Origin: Sweltsa coloradensis
Lineage: Eukaryota > Arthropoda > Insecta > Plecoptera > Chloroperlidae
Length of the DNA: 64,000 nt
Reading direction: 5' to 3'
NCBI GenBank assembly: GCA_024449915.1
Contig: JAMZAV010000433.1
Span: forward strand, 248,001 to 312,000
In this document: positions 24,346 through 36,214 of the stretch, in pieces
Layout: every line of letters starts with the position of its first letter
Numbering within the stretch: the first letter of the stretch is position 1
Translations under genes and position numbers: made by a program
Notes under the pieces: generated by a model
The model's input: only the letters and a program-made list of their open reading frames with translations
Databases searched by the model: none
Told to the model about the DNA's origin: nothing

Positions 24346-27300
24346 CTGGAAGGCAAGAGTAGAACGACACTTAGAAGACTACTAGTGGATTGACAGGGTT
24401 TATTACCTTAGAATGTTAGTTTCGTATGCTTACGAGAAACTTGAATAAATCTGCGAATCAATACCTTGTGGTGGGACATTGTCAACCTTACAATCAAACA
24501 AAGTATTACAACTATTTCAGGTTGATACCTCGTCAGGGTCAACGAACCAGCAACAAAGGAAACAAGAACAGGTCACCGAATGGAGACATGGAGCCAGACC
24601 AACAAGCAATCGAGGCTAAACTCAAACTACTAATGTTGGCCAATTTTTCCTTATTACTTTCTATATTTTTGTTCCAGACTTGTATTTTGTTTTGTTGTGG
24701 CGTGTTTGTTATTGTTTATATCTTCAGTTTGAAAGAAAATCTCTTGATGATTATTTCCCGTGCAGCTCTGAAACATTGGGTAGACAATCAAATCAAGAAG
24801 TGGCATCTACAACAGTGAGTGTTAAGTATTCAATAGATTAATCAGTATTAAACCGGAATTTCTGCTGTTCGAACAGATGCTCTCGCAAACAGAGCAATGA
24901 AAACATCAGAATATATTCTCTCTATATATTATTATATAGTTGTATTTATGGCATATATATATATCGTACTAGGAAGCTTCGCAAACGCTTTTTCAGGCGC
25001 GTTGTTGGATGAGCGTAATTGTTTAAAAACGAAAAAAGCGTAAAATTGCGATTTTCATAAGAAATAATTATTCAATTACGCTAAAATTTCACGCGAATAT
25101 ATAAATTCATAAAATTAAGGTTCTGTGAAAAAATTATTACAATCGGATAAAGCATGTAGATGTTATAAGTCGAAGAAATTTTAAAAATAAAAATAAAATC
25201 GTAAAATTGCCATCATCACGAGAAAAGATTTTTTGATTGAGCTCTAATTTCACACGAATATATTAATTCATAAAATTAAGGTTCTGTAAAAAAATCATAG
25301 GTGTAATAAGTCGAGGAAATTTAAAAAATCGGAAAAAATCGTAAAATTGCGATTTTCATAAAAAATAATTTTTCGATTGCGCTCAAATTTCACACGAATA
25401 TATTAATTCATAAAATTAAGGTTCTGTGAAAAAATCATAACATTCGAATGTATCATGTAGGTGTTATAAGTCGAAGAAATTTTTTAAAAATCGAAAAAAA
25501 TCGTAAAATTGCGATTTTCATAATAAATAATTTTTTGATTGCGCTCAAAAACGTGGCAATTCTAAGTTCAGAGATTTCGAAGGTCTCCAGAAAATTTAAT
25601 TGCAATTGGAGCATCGGTTTAGCCGGAATCGTGCTAACAGACAGACAAAAATACAAAAAGAAAAAAAAAATCCGGATTTTTTTCTCCAGTGAAATGAAAT
25701 CTTCGCTACGCTCATCCAATAATATACAGAATTATTAGATTTTTTAGGTTAAACACTTATCCGTCTTAAGCACACAACACAATTTAACACAATTTGTCAC
25801 AACGAGTAGAAAGCAAAAGTCTATATTTATATTACTGCCAAGGCTCAAAGATGTATTTTAAAAAGGTTTCGAGAAAAAAAACACTTTTGCAGGTGCAATA
25901 ATTGTGCGTAGCCACTATTCTAGTTTCTGGTGCTAATTGATCGCGTCTCATGGGCTCGTAAGACGGTGGCTTGACAACGCAGTTCTAGTTATCGACGCTA
26001 GGTCGCTGCACCGTACGGTACGCCTGCAGTGTGACGCGCAGGCAGCCCGCTGTACAGCACACGAAGTCAGGACGTTAATTATTCACAAATAAATCGCTCC
26101 AGCCGAAAGTATGAGTCATTAAGGCAAACGTTTTAACAAGCTGAAAGCAAGAACGTTTATTCATATTACTGCCACGGCTGAAAAATGTATCTTGAATAGG
26201 TACCTAGCTGGAGCCATTTTTGTAGGTGCATTCTTACTTTTTTTTTGCAATATTCTGGGGGGAAAAGAAAAAAAGTCAAAATTGAGCATTGAAATTCCTT
26301 CCAACAATCCTCATAGACTTATCCAACTTAAAACACGCAGAAATTATTGTTTATTAATGATACGTGACGTTTTGATAGCAAAAAAGTTATCATTGTCAAA
26401 GCAGAAATTAATTACATCAAAACTTAAATGTAATCACAAAACAAAACATTTCAACAGATTATGAACTTAAAACAACACATGAATCAAGTAAGCAAATAAT
26501 ATGATACCAGTGCAATGCCAAATAAGTTGTGTACGTAGGTATCCACAATCTATAAATACTTAAGAATAATAGTAGAGAACTTTTCGTCTAGCTAGGAGAT
26601 AATACTACCGCCAATTAGTTCTGGTGACTTGTCTTGAAACTGATTGCGTCTTAGCTTGGATTCTAGTTGTTGTGCGTTGTCTTGTGACGGGTGAGGGAAC
26701 ACAGTATCTTACGTGAGAGGAGCGTCTTCGCCCATGAGAACGTACTCTTCGTCTTTTACTACGCACAGGCCCAGGAAGAACATGAACTGGTTGGGACAAG
26801 GCACCGACCAGAAGCCACTCTTGCTGTTGATCGACTCGATGAAGTACGGGGTTACTTTGGTATGGTCACAAGACAGCGTCTCTGAAATATGCGTTCAAAC
26901 ACACGTCAGAACAAAACTACTCAATTACATTAGTAGAAAATAAGTACATGCTCTAATGTTATAAGACGTTTTAGAGTTTGATGACCCGCAGATGAGGGAG
27001 GGAGGGAGGGAAAGCAGGCAGCCGTTGTTGCGAAGTCCACTGGCGACGACTTACTGAGGAGGGTGCTGTGCTGACACCCGGGCTGGCTGGACCCTCCGTT
27101 GACATAAAAGTCAGCGTGTCCGCTGGGCCCCCACTGACCCAGGACGCCGGCTCCAGTGTGGATCACGTCCACGAAGTGAGCGTCGGACGCGTCAAGGTCA
27201 CGTGACTTGTTCTGGCCCATGTAGAAGATGATCGTAGGGTCCAACCCTGCAACTCGATATCCACCACATGAGTATTGCAATAGATGAAGAAAAATCATGA

Positions 27301-30300
27301 TAATTTACTTGGGATTTGCGTTGTCATATTTGAACCTAAGCTTGGATTCTCGACGATGGTAAACCGGGAATCGAAGCATCTTCTAGAGTGCTAGGACCAT
27401 GACCATGAATAGATCACTGACACTACAACGGACACAAAGCTTTATAACATAGTACAAACCTCCGCCGCGATCGCGGTCCCTTACTAAAATGCTGGTTTGT
27501 GATTGAACTTTTACGTCATTCGGCGTTAAATAATAACATGTCCTAAAAGTGGGATTAAGCTTACACATTAAAAAATTATGATATGCTTTGTTGCTGTTGT
27601 TAGAGTAAGAAAGGTTCCCGAGGGATTGGTTTACTTTAGCTCCTAAGACCTTATAACCTAGTTAGTCACCTGTAAAGGGTCACACCGGGAGAAATTGATG
27701 TGTACCCCACATAAGGCTTCTTTACGAAAACAAAAATTCAGGACGGGATCAAGTTTATCCAAATGTGATCGAATTCCTACCAGTGATTCTCCCCACTTTA
27801 GTGGTGGGCATTTAGGTTGGCAACGAGTTCCACATAACCCCTTAACGAAAACAAATTTAGACGGGATCAAGTTTATCCAAATGTGATCGAATTCCTACCA
27901 GTGATTCTCCCCACTTTAGTGGCGGGCAGATAGTTGGCAACGAGTCCTGCGATGTGTGCGCCCACGCTGTATCCCAGGAGGTGCAGGTTCTTTGGTTGTG
28001 TGCCCCGGGGATTAGCGGCAAGGTACGCGATCAGCTGCGCAATGCACTGTGCGCAGAAGCGCGGCCCCCACTCGATCTGACTGAGGCAAGGCTCCTTCAC
28101 GAGCGAGCCGTAGTCCACGATGATGATGTTGAAGTCACCGCGTGTGAAGTAGGCTGGAAACACATAGCTACGGTCATTTCTAATGCACATTGTTGCGTGT
28201 TGTTATATCATAAGCTGTATGCATGCAATATACATAATAGAAACAAATAGGCATACATCGAAATAAATTAGCAGTAATTTCTTCACGGTCTAATCGCACA
28301 CAATATATTATAAATTATAAAGATGGCGGGTTAGATTCCCATGTCCGTCATTTTCACTGAAGCGAATTTTCAGGGGAAATATATTATATGATATTTTAAA
28401 ATAAAGTAAGAAGAATGCGTAGCCTTCGCCAAAACTGAGGAAAACACTGTTCAATATTTTTTGGTGGGAATGAAAACAAGTGCATTCAGTTGAGTTCACA
28501 GTAATGCTGAGCCAACATCATAGGACAATGAATAATATTTCACGAGTCCATTGTTGAAACCTTATAGACACTTTGCATACAAGAATAAATAAACTGTATT
28601 GTCTTCAGCCTTGGCCTCGAACCTGAGGCCTTCCGAGTGTTATGCCTCCCATCTTCTCTCGGGCGCACGCTCTAACCTGTTTGGGATGTCTTCCAATTAC
28701 CACGTGTTGCATGTCAAGTTTTACATGACCACTTTCCCTCTCGAAACTGACCATTACAACATTTTAAATCTCTCGCCTTGTACCTTCAAGATCAGACCAG
28801 GCGTTTAGAAGCTCTTTGTACACTCATTAACACAGAGTCACTCCGGAGACTTGAAAAGTTTATCCATTAACCTCCATCAGTCTGAGTCACTGGTTCCTGT
28901 ATCATACGGATCAATGGTGGTATTTCGTGCCGCCATCACCATCAAGCCATCAAACCCACGCAACTAGCGCCAACTTTCACTCTCATCAATTACACGCATT
29001 TTTTAAATTACGGAAGATATATTAAAGACGAGTTCCGTTATTATTATATTATTGTGAATAGTTTTTATTCGCTTGGTTAACTTCTTCCGGCAGGGGAAAT
29101 TATTCCACTGCGTGACCTTAATTAAAGGTGATTCGTTTCATATATTTACAGTGTACAGAGGTGTCGAGTTCTAGAAGAGAATAGACGTAAGGGAGAAATG
29201 ACCTTCCGATCCAAACACCTCTTTAAAGATAGTGAAAGTGGGTTACAGAGTCGCATCTTAGAAAATAACACATGACACAACTGGCAGGCGTTGCAAAAAC
29301 TTGTCATACATTAACGAGTAGTGAGATGGACAGACATTTCATGATGATTGGGCATTTGTCTTCCTCGTACGAGAAACGTAGATGATGTGTTGAGTCATAT
29401 TTTCTCTGATGTGTTACAAGATGTTATTTATAGCTTATTGTGTTAACCGATGACATAAGGACGCTCAAATGAACTAATGAATTATGGGAAAAGTTGTGCA
29501 ATTAAAGCAAAATAAATTATAAGTATGTAATTAAACAATTAATTATGAATGAAAAACATTAAATCTGTTTATAATTATGAAAATAGCAATCTTCATTAAT
29601 TTTACATTATCCCCCCCCCCCAAAAAAAAAACAAAACAAAACAAAACAAAACAATATATAAACATTTCGAGATGATACGATAAACTTTCTACATTTGCAA
29701 GTTTAACTTTAAACGAAATATTAATGTTTTAACTAAATTGAACGGTAGTTATATCGAATATTATATCAAATTAATTATAGAGAGTGGATTAACAACTATT
29801 AATTAGTTATAAATTGTTTTGTAAGTAGCAAACCACTTAAACGACGCTCTTAGTAATGTCTACCTTTCGAATTTGTCACACACGGCTAAGAAAGCCAATC
29901 GGGTCAATGATTTGTGAAGTCTAGCAAATAAAGTAGGTGATGATTAGGTAAAAACATAATATCTGGTAGAAACTCTATCGTCTTTTACATTCTGGGGGCT
30001 ACTTAAAAATAAGATATTATTTAAATACTAGTGTATTGACCTAAAGTGAAATGAAATTAGTTAGAATAGAGTTACTCTAATGTTGCTAGGTCCAGAAAAA
30101 GGTTGTTTTTAATAGATGTGGTAAGTCTCGCTTTAAACGGTTGATTCAACCATGGAAGTAATTGTAATACAATGCAGTGTCGATTCCAAACCCAGTATAG
30201 GCTAGGTTACCTATACCTAGTGTATGACATAAATATATCTTCATTGACGATTGTAGACGTGCCACCATTTTATTATTCTTTAATTAAAGAATGTGCATTT

Positions 30301-33300
30301 TAATTTATCGTAGATCGGGCATTTAAAGAACAGCTGATCAGACATTGTTGACGTTGACGCTTACTCTGTAATTTAAGAGCTCTAAGAGCCAAGATTTTGA
30401 TTCTGTAACGCTCCGTGATAAAAACAGCTGAACACACTTTTTGAATAAAGCTCGAGAAACATATACGGTTGTTTCAGGATCAAACAGAACATTTTATGTA
30501 ATATTACGAAACCTCTGCTGTCAGGTGATGTAATTACGCTGCGTTGTCTGAATTATTTCAGTCAGATCTGTATTTGTGGACTTATTCGTAAGTGATAGTT
30601 AGAGCATGATCTTCCTGCAGAGAAAGGGAGTGAAACTCATGTCATATGAACGCAATATTTCTTGGACGAATAATGCATGCACAGTTTCTCTTGCGGTGAA
30701 TGTGAACGCATCAACACCTACGCCAGATCAACTATCTGCTAATACTGAGATCAAGATAAAGATCATGTGTCAAGTTTGATAGTTTTCTTGGCATTGAATA
30801 TTGTTTATTTCTTATTTATAAAGAGTATTTCCTTACCGGATTACCAACTTAATTTTTAAGAGTTGGATGTTGTATTACATTATTACTAGAGATGCACACG
30901 ATAATCGATATTATCGATCGATAATCAATAATGGATATGATTTCGATAATCGATAACCAAAATTCATTATCGATTATCGAAATATCAAAAATAATTCGTC
31001 AATAGTGGCACGAACACCTAACAACTCTAACGTTGTGCCATGCACTGGCTGGGCTGATGGTGTCACACTCGAGATTTATGTTTGGAAATGAGCTATCAGT
31101 CGATAACGGAAGCAAATACGCCAGTAAACGGAACGTGTTATTGTTTGTTTTGACTTACACTTGCCGCACGAGGTTCCACATATAGGTTGGAGCAGGCTTT
31201 ATTAGTGATATCGATATTATCGATAATATCGATTCGATAATGGCATGTCCATTTTGATAATCGATAATGAAAAAAGTGTATCCCTAATTAATACAGTGTA
31301 AGATGTAATGGGTTTTATCCAAAGTGTAATTATGTACTCGAGAACAAAAGTAAATCAATAGTAGAACAAAACCTTACGAATTATTTTGCAGATATATTTT
31401 TACACTCATACAATTTTGTTACTCTACAGTATACTAGAACAATCTTTATATTTCCAATTGGATTGTTACAAGAAAACATTAGAGGCGCATGGGTGCAATG
31501 CCCTTAGCATTTATTTTCTTCTTTTCACGGGTATACCTCACATTTGTTATCACAGTCCGGGAAATAAGTATAGCACACGCAATATTGCATAATATCAGAA
31601 AAGTAAATAAATAAATAAATGAATAAATTGTATTTAGAGTGTACTCACTCAGTTATATAACTGATTTTCAGTAGGGGACAGTAAACCAAAGCGACCAAGC
31701 CAACCCTGTAGGCCTACTAACACATTTCGTTATGGACAACATGTCATTATTATACCTTACTTGTGGGGTACTTACCAAGATAATGTGAACCACCCACCTT
31801 TCCTGATGTCAGTGCTGGGTACGAGGTTCCTCCCTCCCCCGAAGCCGTGGATCACGATCTTGGTGGGGTGCGCGGCGTTGAACCGGGAGTTGTAGAGGGA
31901 CACGTGGTTGCGGGTGTCCAGGAGTAGGGGGTCGTCCTGGGTAGCGCGGGTGTAGAGGAAGAACTGGATGCGGGGGTTGGGACAGTTGTAGGGGGGCTGG
32001 AGACAGGAGGTCGTGTTGTACAGGTCGGTGATGGAAGCCGGCCTCTTAGGGAGGTCGTCTTCTTGGCCCCATGCGCCTGGCAACACGGAACATGCTCATT
32101 ACACTTATACGAATTCAATTGGTGAACACTACACGCATAAAACGTAATTTGTATTTTAGAATATATCATTGGCTTCAGAGAAATATTTTTATGAAACACA
32201 CTCTAGAACCCTCGTTATTGAAGTGTTGCAAATAGGATAAATTACAAACGGCTAGATGATATTGATTTTTGAATTATATCTAAGATTCACATAAATTCAT
32301 TTAAAATAATCATTGTTAATGGAATAAATAAATAAATAAATAAATAAATTCGTAATTAGAGTCTACCCACTCAGTCATATGACTGATTTTCAGTGGGGGA
32401 CAGTAAACCAAAGCGACCAAGCCAACCCTGTAGGCCCCGACGCAATCAACGAGTGAGCGATAACCAACCAAAGATCGATATGTTTTTAATAGGAAATATA
32501 GCATTGTCATTTATCGTAAATTCAGTTGCAATCTTATAAGAAATTATCACTAAAATTTGTGTCGGAGTCAAATATAGACTCTCGCAATTCAAGAAAGTAA
32601 CTGACTGCCACACGCAGAACAGAACGTAGGGAAGGGACCCAGATGATGCCCTCCCATTTGAAGAACGGTAATACTTGCATTGACTCCCATGTGAACTCAA
32701 CCCCTAGCATTCGTATTAGCGAGTGAAGAAAATCTCGGGAAAAGTCAGTCAGGATAGCCGGCAGCTGGCTTTGAACTGGGGACCTGCCGTATCCGGTCTC
32801 GCGCCTTACACTTGAGCCACAACTCTCGGTCTTACGACGAACGTATGTTAATGTATTGTTTACACAAACGACAGTTTATTTTTACATTGCCCTTGTCCGC
32901 AATACGAGAAGAACATAATATTTATCATCGTCCTGTGTAATATCCTAGGCTTCGATGCACAGAAGATTGTGATGCAACAACGGCAACCGATGTATTAAAG
33001 AACAGATCATGCGTCGGTGACAATATACTTGTCTGCTGTTGCAAGACGGCCGGTACTGACCCAAATGATTAACAATCAGTAATAGGTCACTGTCAGTAGC
33101 TGAAGGTTTCTCTATAGCTACCGCAAAAAGTGCAAATAGTTGTGTTCCATTTGAGAAGTTAAGCGATACGAAACACTGTTGACTTTTTATACCTTATTTT
33201 AAATAGCGAAATAATGAATAAAGTTTTTTAAAAATCAATTAATGTTTACAAAAGGCATCAATGCAATATTTGCAATTCATATGTGTCGACATAATAATTT

Positions 33301-36183
33301 AAGCTGTGTGTGTGTCGCATTGCGTAATTACAGCATAAATCAGTTCTTAAATATTGAACTTATAATGAAATACATTTTCTTTGGAATTATATATAATTTT
33401 GTCTTTAAAGAAATTTCACTTTTAGTAAGAAAATATTGAAGTATGTTAACAGTAAGAAATACAAAATTAATTAATATTTTGATAAACACGGGAACAAGTT
33501 ATCACGTCACGTTTATTCTTGGAAATACTTTCCAAGGTGAGAACACAATAAAATCTTATACAAGTTCGGAAGTGCCTAAAACAATGTTTAATTACAGTGA
33601 ACTGTATAAGGTTTTTGGTAAGTTGATCTCTTATTGCGTAAGTGCGACCTTACAACCCGAGATGTCACACGACGGACGTCCTACTCACATTTGTTTCGAG
33701 GACATAATACGCGATGAAACTTCGTAGGGTAATCTAGAAACTACGAATAACAACGCTTTGTGAACAGCTAATTACCTCAGGTGCTTCATAAAAAAGAGAT
33801 ATTAGCACACTCATTACATGTGCAGCTCTCCGCAATACTGCTGTTCAATGCGTTACGAAATCAATTGTGCGCACAACAATATTATTGACGATGAAGAATT
33901 GCTGGAATCCAGTCAACTGCAAAATGCAATTTAAAATTTGTTTTCGTCTTTCCTCGCTTTATGTGGCCTCAGATGTTTCGTAAACATGTTCACAAATAGC
34001 CTGTATGGTGCAGAGGCGTGCAGACTATGGTTCCGCGGCGCGAGCCGCGCCGGTGCCAAAGCCAAGGGGTGTACCCACCCCCTGGCTTTGGGTGACCCAC
34101 CCCCACTCACCTCTAAAAAATATAACATGTTCAGGTAATACAAGATAAATTGTTATTAGTTATAACTTCACTGGTTTGCAAGCTGGATGTAATGGTGTAT
34201 AGTTGTCAGTGTTGGGTAGGAACGGAACTAAACAGTTCCAGTTCCTAGGAAATAGTTCCATTTTAAGGAACTAAGGGAGGAACTAGTTCCTTTTTCCAGA
34301 CAGGAACTAAGGGAGGAACTAGTTCCAATTTTCCAGGAACTGTAACTTATTTCATAAGTTCCTTTTTTATAACTTGACTGTACAAATTTAAGGAATGAAA
34401 GAGTCAAATCATAGTTTACTTACAAAATGAAGGGATTGTAAAATACTCCATTTCCAGGAAATCTAAAATTCGACTCTATTGTTCTAAATTCTTGTCATAC
34501 CCCCATCCCTATTCCTACACTCAGTGGTCAACCCCCATCCCCCATGGGTTTCTCACCATTATTAGTCGCATTGCCAGCTAAATTTCACCCTTGAGTTTTG
34601 AATGATCTTTTGGGTTGTTGCGTTGTGTCGTGTTCACCACCCTTGTTGGTTGCGAAACGTGGAGCAGTGCATCATCAACCCAAAGATCATTCAAAATTTA
34701 TTCACAAGTCGTGAAAGCCTACATACTCATCCATATATTTAATTCCTCCAAAATTTCAAACAGAGTTTATGCATTCTTTGCAAATATTTGGTTTTAAGTA
34801 GAAATTTGGATACCTACATTGACCCTCTCGAGAAGATCTAAAGAAAAATGGTTATTTATAAAAAAGGAACTTTTTAGGAACTTAGTTCCATTTGGAAAGG
34901 AACTTAGGAACGCCCTATAGTTCCTTTTATTTTAGAGGAACTTGGAACTGGAAAGAGTTCCTTTTTCTTATGAGGAACTTGTAACTGTAACTAGTTCCAT
35001 TTTTTAAGGAACTTACCCAACTCTGATAGTTGTATAGCAATATCTTGGTAGTTATGTTTATAAAATATCGCTCACTTATCGTTTGGAGAGGCTCGGCCGA
35101 TCGTAAGTGTACGCGACCAAGAATTGCGTTCAATTACATTCTGTGTTCTAATTACCTTATGATCAAACAGACCATATTTCGAAATTGTATATCCACATAA
35201 TGATTTTCTCAGTATATTTTAAACATATCCACAAATTGAAAATGATAATTGGTAAATTTCGTATTAAAATTGAAATAAATAAAAAATATAGCATATATAG
35301 CAAATCCTTGGAAAGTTTCCTATAAAATATTGCAAATTTGCAATTAGTAATTTAGTGCCCTCCGTGTCTCAGATCGCACTACAAGCTATCTTAAGGGAAA
35401 AAAGGACCAAAAATTTTTCGCCTCCGGCGGCTGGGGCTTCGCCCCAGACCCCGTGTGGCCGCCGGAAATACATTCAGGGGGTGGGTGTACCCACCAGTAT
35501 GATCGCGCTCGCGCCGGTCCCTATCAAACCTCTGCACGCCACTGGTATGGTGTAGGGTGTACAGGCAGTAACTCACGAATCTCGAGGCTGCACGTGGGCG
35601 TGGATGTGAAGCAAACAATTCAAGTCGAAATCTTCCTTCATGCATGCATACATAAATACAACATGCATAGACCTACGTGCATATCCGTTACGTTAAATTG
35701 CTTCAAGAGGGCTTAGACTAAACGCCATCTTCACAAGATAATTGAAAAGTGCAGTGTTAGTAACTTTTTCTGGTGCCAAGGTGAAATGGAAGAACGTCAA
35801 GATTTCGTTGCGATATGCTCTAGTGCATCTACGAAATTACTCCGAGCATTTAAGCATAAAATCACGTGTGTTTCTACAACGTTACTCCGCTCACTTTTCT
35901 ATGGTATGTTGTGTTACGCTTTGATGGAATACATTGTTGCCTCAAGTGACTCTGATTCGGTACGTCCCGGGTTCAAATCCCGTAGAGACCGGCAATCCTG
36001 ACTGAAGGTTTTATCCGAGGTTTTCCTCAGTCGTTAATGCGAATGCAAGGGATTGAGTTATCTTAAACAGCCCTCGGACATCCCTTCACATTGACCTTTT
36101 CGCAACATACCTTGTTAGACACCTGAAGAGGGGCATAAATTGCACCCTGGGCAGGCTTTCCACAAAAGTTATTATTTTTTTTT

Positions 36184-36214
<31 letters not shown>

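Larger units (their letters stand above)
34011..35544. mobile_element. hAT-type element, interrupted by a second hAT
   Basis: Left end CAGAGGCGTGCAGAC, right end CCTCTGCACGCCACTG, flanked by perfect 8-bp duplications GTATGGTG at 34003-34010 and 35545-35552. It has GC-rich subterminal palindromes, including TCTGGGGCTTCGCCCCAGA. Removing the inner element leaves about 0.7 kb with no transposase. Lies in lipase A intron 1. Confidence 0.85.

Noticed and set aside
26605..26799. Minus-strand Arg-rich open frame overlapping lipase A exon 5
   Set aside because: It is an out-of-frame reading of the histidine exon and following intron. The splice donor and the true frame explain the sequence.
27658..27886. 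Overlapping open frames on both strands around 27.7-27.9 kb as a gene
   Set aside because: They arise from the tandem duplication of the lipase A exon end and intron start; no family signature beyond that.
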